Shown piece by piece: positions 39,401 to 49,871 of a stretch of DNA of 64,000 nucleotides (position 1 is its first letter; each line of letters begins with the position of its first letter). A program made the translations under genes and the position numbers. The stretch comes from Liquidambar formosana (lineage: Eukaryota > Streptophyta > Magnoliopsida > Saxifragales > Altingiaceae): contig JBBPBK010000082.1 in the NCBI GenBank assembly GCA_039720395.1, forward strand, positions 1 through 64,000. Reading direction: 5' to 3'. The notes under the pieces are model-generated. The model ran no database searches. It was not told the DNA's origin and saw only the letters and a list, made by a program, of their open reading frames with translations.

Positions 39401-41419
39401 TTTTGGAGCGTATAGAGCACTTACGGTTATCTAGAAAGCGTTGTGAGGCTCCCACGAGTCTTCGATGACTCTAATTGAGCATAGTGAGCGTTGCGAACTC
39501 TAGAGAGCCTCCTATGAATTTTTTTTTTTAGTATAGAGCCTCAATGGATGTCTAGGAAGCGTTGTGATGTTCCCACCAGTCTATGGTGACTCTTGCTGAG
39601 TCTACAGAGTGTCATGGACTCTAGAAAGCCTCCGGCGATATTTCGGAGTGTATAGTGCTCCTATGGGTCTAGAAAGCGTAGTGAGGCTTACTCGAATCTT
39701 TGATGACTCTAATTGAGTATAACAAGCGTTGTGAACCCTCGAGAGCCTCCTAAGAATTTATTTACGTGTATAGAGCCTCAGTGGATGTCTAGGGAGCGTT
39801 ATGAGGCTCCCACCAATCAATGGTGACTCTAACTGAGTCTACAGAGCGTCGTGGACTCTAGAAAGCCTCGTACGATATTTCGGAGCATATGGAGCTCCTA
39901 TGGGTGTCTAGAAAGCGTTGTGACGCTTACTCGAGTCTTTGACGTCTCTAATTGTGTACAACAAGCGTTTTGAACTATAGGGCGCCTCTTAAGAATTTTT
40001 TTTATGTGTATAGAGCCTCAGTGGGTGGCTGGGAAGCGTTGTGAGGCTCCCACCAGTCTATGGTGACTCTAACTGAGTCTATAGAGCGTCATGGACTCGA
40101 GAAAGCTTCCTAAAATATTTTGAAGCGTATAGAGCTCCTACGGGTGTCTGGAAGCGTTATGAGGCTCCCACGAGTCTTTAACGACTCTAATTGGGTTTAG
40201 TGAGTGTTGTGAACTCTAGAGAGCCTCCAATGAATTTTTTCTTTTTTAGGTGTATAAGGCCTCATTGGATGTTTAGAAAGCGTTGTGGGGCATCCACGGG
40301 TCTACGGCTACTTTTATTATGTCTAGAGGGAATCATGGACTCTTGAAAGCTTGCTAAAAAAAAATTTGCAATGTATAGTGCTCCTATGGGTATCTAGAAA
40401 GCGTTATGAGGCTCCCGCGAGTGTTTGATGACTCTAATTGAATATAGCGAGTGTTGTGAGCTCTAGAAAGCCTCCTATGAACTTTTTTACGGGTATTGAA
40501 CCTCAATGGATGCCTACGCAACGTTGTGAGGCACCCACCAGTCTATGGTGACTCTAACTGAGTCTATGGAGCGTCATGGACTCTTGAAACCCTCGTACGA
40601 TATTTTGGAGCGTATAGAGCTCTTATGAGTATCTAGAAAGCGTTATGAGGCTCCCACGAGTGTTTGGCGACTTGAATTGAGGATAGTGTGTGTTGTGAAC
40701 TCTAGAGAGCCTCCTATGAATTTTTTTTTTTAATGTGCATAGAGCCTCAATGGATGTCTAGGAAGCGTTGTGGGGCTCCCACAAGTCTATGGTAAATCTA
40801 CCTGAGTCTACAGAGCCTCATGGACTCTAGAAAGCCTCCTACGGTATTTTGGAGCGTATAGAGCTCTTACGGTTATCCAGAAAGCGTTGTGAGGCTCCCA
40901 CGAGTCTTCGATGACTCTAATTGAGCATAGTGAGTGTTGCGAACTCTAGAGAGCCCCCTATGAATTTTTTTTTGAGTATAGAGCCACAATGGATGTCTAG
41001 GAAGCGTTGTGAGGCTCCCACCAGTCTATGGTGATTCTAACTGAGTCTACAGAGCGCCGTGGACTCTAGAAAGCCTGCTACGATATTTTGGAGCGTATAG
41101 AGCTCCTACGGGTATCTAGAAAGCGTTATGAGGCTCCCACGAGTGTTTGACTGCCATAATTGAGCATAGCAACTATTATGAACTCTAGGGTGCCCCCTAT
41201 GAATTATTCTTTTAATGTGTATAGAGCCTCAATGGATGTCTAGGAAGCGTTGTGGGGTCTATGGCAAATCTACCTGAGTCTACAGAGCGTCATGGACTCT
41301 AGAAAGCCTCCTACGATATTTTGGAGCGTATAAAGCTTTTACGGTTATCTAGAAAGCATTTTGAGGCTCCCATGAGTCTTCGATGACTCTAATTGAGTAC
41401 AGTGAGCGTTGCGAACTCT

Positions 41420-43380
41420 AGAGAGCCTCCTATTAATTTTTTTTTTAGTATAGAGCCTCAATGGATGTCTAGGAAGCGTTGTGATGCTCTCACCAGTCTA
41501 TGGTGACTCTTACAGAATCTACAGAGCGTCATGGACTCTAGAAAGCCCCCTACGATATTTCGAAGCGTATAGAGCTCCTACGGTTATCTAGAAAGCGTTG
41601 TGAGGCTCCCACGAGTGTTTAATGACTCTAATTGGGTATGGCGAGTGTTGTGAGCTCTAGAGAGCCTCCTATGAATTTTTTTACGTGTATTGAACTACAG
41701 TGGATGTCTAGGCGGCGTTGTGAGGCACCCACCAGTCTATAGTGACGCTAACTGAGTCTATGGAGCGTCGTGGACTCTTGAAACCCTCGTACGATATTTT
41801 GGAGCGTATAGAGCTCTTATGAGTATCTAGAATGCCTTATGAGGCTCCCACGAGTGTTTGGCGACTTGAATTGAGGACAGTGAGTGTTGTGAACTCTAGA
41901 GAGCCTCCTATGAATTTTTTTTTTTAATGTGCATAGAGCCTCAATGGATGTCTAGGAAGCGTTGTGGGGTTCCCACCAGTCTATGGTAAACCTACCTGAG
42001 TCTACAGAGCCTCATGGACTCTAGAAAGCCTCCTACGATATTTTGGAGCGTATAAAGCTCTTACGGTTATCTAGAAAGTGTTTTGAGGCTCCCACGAGTC
42101 TTCGATGACTCTAATTGAGTATAGTGAGCGTTGCGAACTCTAGAAAACCTCCTATGAATTGTTTTTGAGTATAGAGCCTCAATGGATGTCTAGGAAGCGT
42201 TGTGATGCTCTCACCAGTCTATGGTGACTCTTACAAAATCTACAGAGCGTCATGGACTCTAGAAAGCCCCCTACGATATTTCAGAGCGTATAGAGCTCCT
42301 ACGGTTATCTAGAAAGCGTTGTGAGGCTCCCACGAGTGTTTAATGACTCTAATTGGGTATAGCGAGTGTTGTGAGCTCTAGAGAGCCTCCTATGAATTTT
42401 TTTACGTATATTGACCGTAGTGGATGTCTAGGCAGCGTTGTAAGGCACCCACCAGTCTATGGTGACTCTAACTGAGTCTATGGAGCGTCGTGGACTCTAG
42501 AAACCCTCGTACGATATTTTGGAGCGTATAGAGCTCTTATGAGTATCTAGAATGCCTTATGAGGCTCCCACGAGTGTTTGGCGACTTGAATTGAGGACAG
42601 TGAGTGTTGTGAACTCTAGAGAGCCTCCTATGAATTTTTTTTTTTAATGTGCATAGAGCCTCAATGGATGTCTAGGAAGCGTTGTGGGGTTCCCACCAGT
42701 CTATGGTAAATCTACCTGAGTCTACAGAGCCTCATGGACTCTAGAAAGCCTCCTACGATATTTTGGAGCGTATAAAGCTCTTACGGTTATCTAGAAAGTG
42801 TTTTGAGGCTCCCACGAGTCTTCGATGACTCTAATTGAGTATAGTGAGCGTTGCGAACTCTAGAGAGCCTCCTATGAATTTTTTTTGAGTATAGAGCCTC
42901 AATGGATGTCTAGGAAGCGTTGTGATGCTCTCACCAGTCTATGGTGACTCTTACAAAATCTACAGAGCGTCATGGACTCTAGAAAGCCCCCTACGATATT
43001 TCGGAGCGTATAGAGCTCCTACGGTTATCTAGAAAGCGTTGTGAGGCTCCCACGAGTGTTTAATGACTCTAATTGGGTATAGCGAGTGTTGTGAGCTCTA
43101 GAGAGCCTCCTATGAATTTTTTTACGTGTATTGAACCGCAGTGGATGTCTAGGTTGCGTTGTGAGGCACCACCAGTCTATGGTGACTCTAATTGAGTCTA
43201 TGGAGCGTCGTGGACTCTAGAAACCCTCGTACGATATTTTGGAGCGTATAGAGCTCTTATGAGTATCTAGAATGCCTTATGAGGCTCCCACGAGTGTTTG
43301 GCGACTTGAATTGAGGATAGTGAGTGTTGTGAACTCTAGAGAGCCTCCTATGAATTTTTTTTTTTTTTAATGTGCATAGA
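41420..43380. repeat. 720-bp local repeat, about three copies
   Basis: Rows beginning at 42,181 and 42,901 are identical over at least 60 bases and lie exactly 720 bp apart. A third, slightly different copy lies a further 720 bp to the left. The marker is GATGCTCTCACCAGTC followed by TTACA(A/G)AATC. The related pair at about 38,150 and 38,870 shows the same spacing. Confidence 0.85.
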
Positions 43381-43393
43381 GCCTCAATGGATG

Positions 43394-43396
<3 letters not shown>
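43381..43396. repeat. Target-site duplication, left copy
   Basis: GCCTCAATGGATGTCT, 16 bases of satellite next to the T-run of the long LINE. It is repeated at 49,213-49,228. The last T merges with the tail. Confidence 0.85.
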
Positions 43397-43424
<28 letters not shown>

Positions 43425-43559
43425 GGATAAGTTAGATGTATATTGAAAAGGGAAAAGATGTACAAGTAAAAAGAATACAAGCCTAGAAGGCATGGATTAT
43501 TAGTTTGTTTATAGAGTAAAGAGAAACAAAAACAAAACCCCACAGCCCGAGGATAGCAA

Positions 43560-46500
43560 TTAAATAAAAATATCATTCGAAATACACCAATTGCTACAAA
43601 AGATTCTATGCCTATCATTATCTTTAATCCCTTGAAAACTAGCTGCCTTGAACCTTACATAATTCACAATGATTTTAACAATATTGTCTTCACTCAAAAA
43701 ACAATTATCATGAAAGCGGGAATTTCTTTATTTCCATAAGTTATAAATAGTAGCACTCCAAGCAAGCTTTTTGATGGTAGAGCAAAAGGACTTGCCCTTC
43801 AGCATATGCTTAGCCCATAGGATCTCATTGTTCCAGAACCTTGGAGTACGAAAAATACAACAAAGACTTAGCACCTTCTTCCAAATCTTAGAAGAGAAAG
43901 TGCAAGAGAAAAACAGGTGGTCACGGTTTTCCCCATTTTGACCACACAAGAAGCACTTAGCATTAGTAACAACTCCCCATTCAACCAATCTATCCAAGGT
44001 GGACAGCCTATCTTGAATCGTGAGCCATAGAATAAAGGAATGTCTGGGTATGGCTTTAGAAAACCATACAAGCTGAAGCCAATCAATCTCAGCAAACCGA
44101 CTTCTACAAGCATTCCAAGCTGAAGACAAAGAGAAAGAACCAGTGGAATCAGGAGTCCAACGGATCAGATCCACACGATTTGCATCAGGAAGAGGAACAT
44201 TATGAATAGAGGATTGGACTTCCATCAAATCAGTAGTAACAACAACAGGCCATCTCCATGCCCTCCCATCAATAATGGTCGACACTTTGGACTGACTTGG
44301 AATGGCTGCATCATAGATAGTTCTATTCCCAAACAAAGGTTGTAAAGGGCCAAGAGGGTGCCAATTATCATGCCAGAGATAAGTGGATTCCCCGTTACCA
44401 ATTTGATGCTTAATAAACGGTCTAATCATGTCTCTATGCTTTAGAATTTTCCTCCAAACCCATGAGCACTCAGCTGGAATGTTAACTACCTAGAAACTAC
44501 GATCTCTAAGGAGGTAGGCCTTAACCCAAGCCACCCATAAAGAGCCAGAGCGAGAGAAAATAGCCCATATGTGTTTCAAGACAGAGGCAACATTCATATC
44601 TTCCACGCGTCTTAAGCCTAGCCTACCTTCATGCTTCGGACTACATAAGGCATTCCATTTGATTTTAGCTCCAGAATGCTTCAACTCACAGCCAGTCCAC
44701 AGAAAGCTTCTAAAAATCTGCTCAATAGACTTATATAGCTTCTTTGGAAAAATAAAGATGCTACTCCAAAATTGTTGAATGCTAAAAAGCACAGATTTAA
44801 TAAGCTGGAGACGACCTGCATAAGATAGACCCCTTGAGCTCCACAATTTAACTCTAGAACTGATCTTGTCAATAAGAGGAATGCAGTCAGCCATCTTTAA
44901 ACTAGAACTAATGAGGGGGACGCCTAAGTATTTGACAGGCAACTTTCCTTCTCCAAATCCAAGAGAATCCTTGATAAGGACTTTGGTGTCTTCATTTACC
45001 CCAGCAAAGAAAATAAGGCTCTTGCTAGCATTGGCTTTAAGACTTGATAAGTGTTCAAAACAAGTCAGAACTGATTTGATGGAATTAATGGAATCAACAC
45101 TGCCATAAGCAAATATGAGCAAGTCATCAGCAAAGCAGAGATGGGTAAGATGGATTTCCTTGCAACGGGCATGGAATTTGAAGTTAGCCTCTGAACTAGA
45201 TTTCTCAAGCAGCTTAGATAGAAACTCCATGGCTATCACAAAAAGATAAGGAGATAGAGGGTCGCCTTGACGAAGACCCCTTTTCCCCGCAAAGTAGCCT
45301 TCCAAACCACCATTAATAGATACAGAAAATCTGGGACTAGCAATGCACGTCTTAATCCAGTTGATGAACTGAGTCGGAGTATTGAGAGTGGACAGGATGT
45401 CCAGAATAAACTCAATACTTACAGAGTCGTAGGCCTTCATAAGATCCACTTTGATAGCACATCTAGGGGATCCCGAGTTCCTGTGATAATTCTTAAGAAC
45501 TTCTTGAGACAACAGGATATTATCAGAAATATTTCTACCACAAATGAAAGTAGACTGGTTAGGACTGATAAAGTTGGGCAGGCAAACTTTAAGCCTATTT
45601 GCAATAATTTTGGATATACATTTATAGATGGTATTGCAACATGAAATAGGCCTAAAATCTCCCATACTAGAAGGATTGGGAACTTTGGGAATCAAAGCAA
45701 TAGCGGTAGCATTCACCTCTCCCAATAGTTTACCATGCCTGAAGAAAGAAGAAACTGCAGCAATAACATCATATTGAACAATATTCCAGGCCTTCTTGAA
45801 AAACAAAGAGGTGAAACCATCAGGCCCCGGAGCTTTATCACTATTAAGAGAGAAAAGTGTATCTTTGATCTCTTCATTCGTAACAGGAGAATTAAGAGAA
45901 TTTAGATGGTCATCACTCCATCTCAAGTTAAGCCCTCTTAAAATGTCAAGCCTGGTGCTAGAAGGGGGAGCAGCAATACCAAGCAAATCAGAAAAGTGAC
46001 GAATTGCTTCATCTTTGATCTCCTTGTGACCACTGAGAATCTTACCAGAACTATCATGAAGCTTGGATAGAACATTGAGAGAGTTTCGGACCTTAACTGA
46101 TCTGTGAAAATAAGAAGAATTCTGATCCCCAAGTTTGAGCCACTGAATCCGAGACTTTTGCTTTAAAAAACTTTCTTCAGCTCTAGCTAAAGAACAATAA
46201 TGATTGAAACAATCTTTCTCAGCTTGAATAGAATTAGATATCTGCGGATTGAGGAGAAGATCATTCTGAGCTTTATGAAGATCATTTTTGGCCTGAAGAA
46301 CCCTTTCACTAATAGCACCAAACTTACTAAGATTAAATTTCCTTAGCTCTTTCTTGAGGGCCTTAAGTTTAGAAACCAGCACAAACATAGGAGTACCCGA
46401 TACCTGCATATCCCAACTTTTCTGAACTATAGAAATAAAATCAGCATGGTTAGTCCAGTAGTTGAAGAATTTGAAAGGCTTCTTAATGTTTTCTTTGTGA

Positions 46501-47213
46501 GTAGCAAATTCCACCAACATAGGACAGTGATCAGAAACACCAGGGGGATGAAACACTGCCATTTTATCTTGATAAGAATCAAACCAAGCCTCGTTAACCA
46601 ACACCCTATCCAGTTTACGAGCAATGAAAGCAGTCCCAGCTCTTTTGTTAGTCCAAGTGAAGAGGGGCCCTAGAAACGGTAAATCAACAAGGTCAGCATC
46701 AAGAAGACATTGATGAAAATCATTCATGGATTGGGAATCCCCCATCCTGCCACCATAACTTTTGCTACAAAATCTAACAGTATTAAAATCTCCAAGAATC
46801 ATCCATGGAGAAGAAGTGACAATGTTGGCATAAGAACTAATATGATTCCATAATAAACATCTATCCGCATAAGAATTGGTAGCATAGATGAAGGTGCAAT
46901 AAAATTGACTATTATCATTCACAATAGTAATCTGGCAATTAATATCTTGATCAGAGGATCTCAACACTTGAACCTTGAGGACCAATGGATCCCAGCACAC
47001 CCAAATGCGACCCAAGGTAGAAGCATGGTAGTTGTGTGTAAAGCTCCAAGTAGGAGCAATAGCGTTAGAAACTTTGGTGAAATTTGGAAATCTGACTCTA
47101 GTCTCAACCAAACCCATAAGACTGACACTGTTATGCTTGATAAATGATCTAACCTCACTCTGTTTTAAAGGGTCATTTAGACCCCTTATATTCCAGCACA
47201 TCATGTTGAACAT
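43560..47213 (-). pseudogene. LINE ORF2 polyprotein: AP-endonuclease, reverse transcriptase, zf-RVT; two in-frame stops
   Basis: The start is ATG at 47,213 (MFNMMCWNIRG), and 907 codons are open to a TAG at 44,490. The endonuclease has WNIRG (residues 7-11), E37, GDFN (141-144) and SDHCP (227-231). The RT has FRPISCCN (520-527), motif A KVDLMKAYD with D590, GLRQGDPLSPYL (646-657) and the catalytic FADD (694-697). The frame continues past the TAG to a TAA at 43,728 and then to the natural end at 43,560, about 1,217 codons in all. The zf-RVT segment (CFLC, RDHLFFSC) lies between the two stops. The TAG replaces a Trp codon kept in the copy at 21,438-21,869. The TAA replaces a Gln or Glu present in the other two copies. 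The truncated 907-residue product would keep endonuclease and RT but lack zf-RVT. Together these proteins would nick the target and copy LINE RNA in the nucleus. Confidence 0.95.
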
Positions 47214-49109
47214 AAGTACGATGAATGCAGGACAATAGCTTTACCTTTATTGGTAGACTCTGGAGACTTAGCTATCATAGGACTAGATGCACCCTTACCT
47301 TTACCTTTCTTGGCATTGGACTTCTTCTTTTTACTTCCACCAGGTTTTTTGGATAACTCATCCACTTTTAGGTTGCAATTTTTGAAATTGTACTCAGGGG
47401 AACTATCAGTCTCAACAAAGGAGTAAGGAACTGGAGAGGCAACCTCAACACCATCCTCTGCCAACACAGAATCATCAACAGTATCTGCTAGCGATTGAAA
47501 GGGGTTCATATCGACAATAGGCAAGAAGGGAATTGATGCATCATCACGCTCAGGAGCCTTTTGCTTCTCTGTAACATCCTCAGGAGCACAAACTATAATA
47601 GGAACGGGAACTGTTCTAATACTATCAACAACCGAATCCTCCTCTGTAGAAGCAAGACCCTTATCAAGATGAACAATAGGAACAATAGGGGCATCAACTT
47701 TTTTAGGAACCCAGATTTTCTTCACTCCTACAGGACACTGAGTGGTAGAGTGACCGAAACACTTGCAGCTGTTGCAAACTTGAGGCTTCCAAGGATATTC
47801 AGCAATGATTTCACATGAAGTACCGTCCCCCAAATCCAAGTCAAAAACCGTGGGAAAATCAGAAGTGATGTCAACCTCTACGCATACTCTAGCAAAGGAC
47901 AGACGGGTTCTAGCTTCAGTAAGACTATCAAAGTATAAAGGTTTACCAATGGCACTAACAACATAACTAAGACCCTCCTCAGACCAATACACAGGTGGAA
48001 TCTTGAAAAATTTAACCCATATCGGTATAGAACTCAGAAGAGGCTTCGAGAGATCCATCTTAGGAAGCCATTTCCTAACTATAAGGGGTTTACCCCCTAT
48101 ATGCCAAGGTCCGTTCTCTAAAACCCAATCCAAAACTAAAGAATTAGCAAATCGGAACATAAATTTACCACTATTAGTAGTGATAATTTCAGGCATTTCC
48201 ATACGACCCCAAAGCCTTTCAATGGCATAACGAAGAAAGGAGAAAGGTGGTTTTTTGTCAATAAATTGACCAACAATGCAATTCTTCCAAATATCAATAC
48301 CTTTCAAAGCAATCTATGGAGGCGGTTTAACTGTGATCTTACCATTTACCCTAGTTGGCGCATGATAAATAAGCTCTGAAAAATTCTTCCTTGCAAGAGT
48401 AAACAGGGCTTTCCAGTCTTTGGCCACAGCAGAGGACTGAAACGGTCTAAGGATTATCTTCGGATCAACAGCATCAACACTCGACACAACAGGCTGAGTA
48501 GGGATCTCCTCACTACGAACCTCCAACGAGGAATCCAAAGGGGAATCAAAACCCATCTGGGGTGGAAAACCCAGAAGTCGTACCAGCAGATCCACCTAAA
48601 CCAAACTCCTTGGCGTTGTTATGCTGCTGCAAAAGAGCTTGTTCCATGATATCAACAGAAGTCTTCCCAGAAGGGTAGACGATACCAGATCTAGAACCAC
48701 CATAGGAACTGGAACAAAGAGTAGACGAAGACCCCTTACCAGAGCCTAAACCCGAACCCAACAAGTGAGCAGCAAGAGAAATCCCATTAGACGAAGGCGC
48801 CGAAGGAAAAATAGGAAGTTGATCAGATCTGACAGAGCAAGGCACCGAAGAACACACAGGGAGAGAATCAGAACTGACAGTGCAAGGCGCGAGACCCAAA
48901 CCAAAAGGAGTCCGATCCGAAAACGGAAGAACTCCAAGAGACGAGGTAGAAGAAGAACCTCGAGAAGAATCCCACGCCTGAGGGTCATCAAGGATGATGG
49001 GAACAACAGACAGGGAATCACGACATCGGACAGAAGAAGAATCATTGGATCTAGAACACGGGGAAAAAGAAGAAATAAATGCAAGATCTGAAGGGGAAGT
49101 AGAAGCCAT
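47201..49109 (-). pseudogene. LINE ORF1 (DUF4283-like and CCHC zinc knuckle), broken by one frameshift and one stop
   Basis: An RNA-binding, gag-like protein of plant LINEs. The ATG at 49,109 follows the leader and opens a Ser-rich N-terminus for 188 codons. A frameshift near 48,550-48,590 passes the coding to another frame (LEVRSEEIPTQPV onward), which meets a TAG at 48,314 and then stays open to 47,201. The DUF4283-like part has DIWKNCIVGQF, GPWHIGGKPL and IPIWVKF. The knuckle is CNSCKCFGHSTTQC (C-x2-C-x4-H-x4-C), followed by a Lys-rich tail. In the ORF1-only element the codon at the TAG position is Glu. The last 13 nt overlap ORF2 in another frame. As written, no full ORF1 protein is possible. 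Confidence 0.9.
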
Positions 49110-49174
49110 AATGATAAATAAATGGAAGTCAGTTAACAAATTCAACGAAGAAGAAAAAACTAGAACCCAATCCG

Positions 49175-49192
49175 AGAGCTTCTCTCTCTAGA
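49175..49192 (-). promoter_or_regulatory. LINE 5' leader box
   Basis: TCTAGAGAGAGAAGCTCT on the minus strand, about 20 nt inside the element and about 65 nt upstream of the ORF1 ATG. It is almost the same as the boxes at 147-164 and 58,883-58,900, while the sequence around it differs. It is a candidate internal promoter or recognition element. Confidence 0.5.
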
Positions 49193-49850
49193 AACATTTC
49201 AATGTCCGGTCTGCCTCAATGGATGTCTAGGAAGCGTTGTGGGGTTCCCACCAGTCTATGGTAAATCCACCTGAGTCTATAGAGCCTCATGGACTCTAGA
49301 AAGCCTCCTACGATATTTTGGAGCATATAAAGCTCTTACGGTTATCTAGAAAGCGTTGTGAGGCTCCTACGAGTCTTCGATGACTCTAATTGAGCATAGT
49401 GAGCGTTGCGAACTCTAGAGAGCCTCCTATGAATTTTTTTTTTGAGTATAGAGTCTCAATAGATGTCTAGGAAGCGTTGTGAGGCTCCCACCAGTCTATG
49501 GTGACAATAACTGAGTCTACAGAGCGTCGTAGACTCTAGAAAGCCTCCTACGATATTTTGGAGCGTATAGAGCTCCTACGGGTATCTAGAAACCGTTATG
49601 AGGCTCCCACAAGTGTTTGACTGCCATAATTGAGCATGGCAACAGTTGTGAACTCTAGGGAGCCTCCTATGAATTATTTTTTTAATGTGTATAGAGCCTC
49701 AATGGATGTCTAGGAAGCGTTGTGGGGTCTATGGTAAATCTACCGGAGTCTACAGAGCGTCATGGACTCTAGAAAGCCTCCTACGATATATTGGAGCGTA
49801 TAAAGCTCTCACGGTTATCTAGAAAGCATTGTGAGGCTCCCACGAGTCTT

Positions 49851-49871
49851 TTTTTTTTTTTTTTGGTAAGT
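49851..49871 (-). mobile_element. Micro-LINE: poly(A) plus the last 7 nt of the element, with TSD
   Basis: The satellite reads TCCCACGAGTCTT (49,838-49,850), then a run of T, then GGTAAGT, then TCCCACGAGTCTT again (49,872-49,884) and normal satellite. On the minus strand the insert is ACTTACC followed by poly(A). That is exactly the 3' terminus of the LINEs at 20,566 and 61,931. The duplicated 13 bases are a TSD. It is an extreme 5' truncation that kept only the end of the RNA. Confidence 0.85.

Larger units (their letters stand above)
33431..43396. repeat. Satellite higher-order repeat array 3 (left part), unit of about 3,361 bp
   Basis: GATAGTGTGTGTTGTG recurs at 37,321 and 40,682, and CTATTATGAACTC at 37,811 and 41,173, giving a period of 3,361-3,362 bp. 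A diagnostic dimer has GACTGCCATAATTGAGCAT followed by a 13-bp deletion that leaves GTGGGGTCTATGG. Inside the unit a 720-bp stretch (three dimers) is repeated: two copies at about 38,060-39,300 and about three at 41,420-43,380. The block ends at the TSD of the long LINE. Confidence 0.85.
43397..49212 (-). mobile_element. Nearly complete LINE, about 5.8 kb
   Basis: A minus-strand element with both ends. The 5' leader (about 103 nt) contains the box shared with two other elements here. ORF1 (DUF4283-like plus CCHC) and ORF2 (endonuclease, RT, zf-RVT) follow. The 3' UTR is about 135 nt and ends CTAACTTATCC, with a poly(A) tail seen as 29 T at 43,396-43,424. A 16-bp TSD flanks it. The long clean tail and perfect TSD suggest a fairly recent insertion, yet both ORFs carry inactivating changes. 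Confidence 0.93.

Noticed and set aside
45267..45644. Plus-strand frame of 125 codons and several similar ones across 44,500-47,200
   Set aside because: Antisense or off-frame shadows of LINE ORF2, which itself shows all expected motifs.
48765..49091. Arginine-rich plus-strand frame of 108 codons
   Set aside because: It is antisense to the Ser-rich N-terminus of LINE ORF1. Ser codons read backwards give Arg-rich frames.
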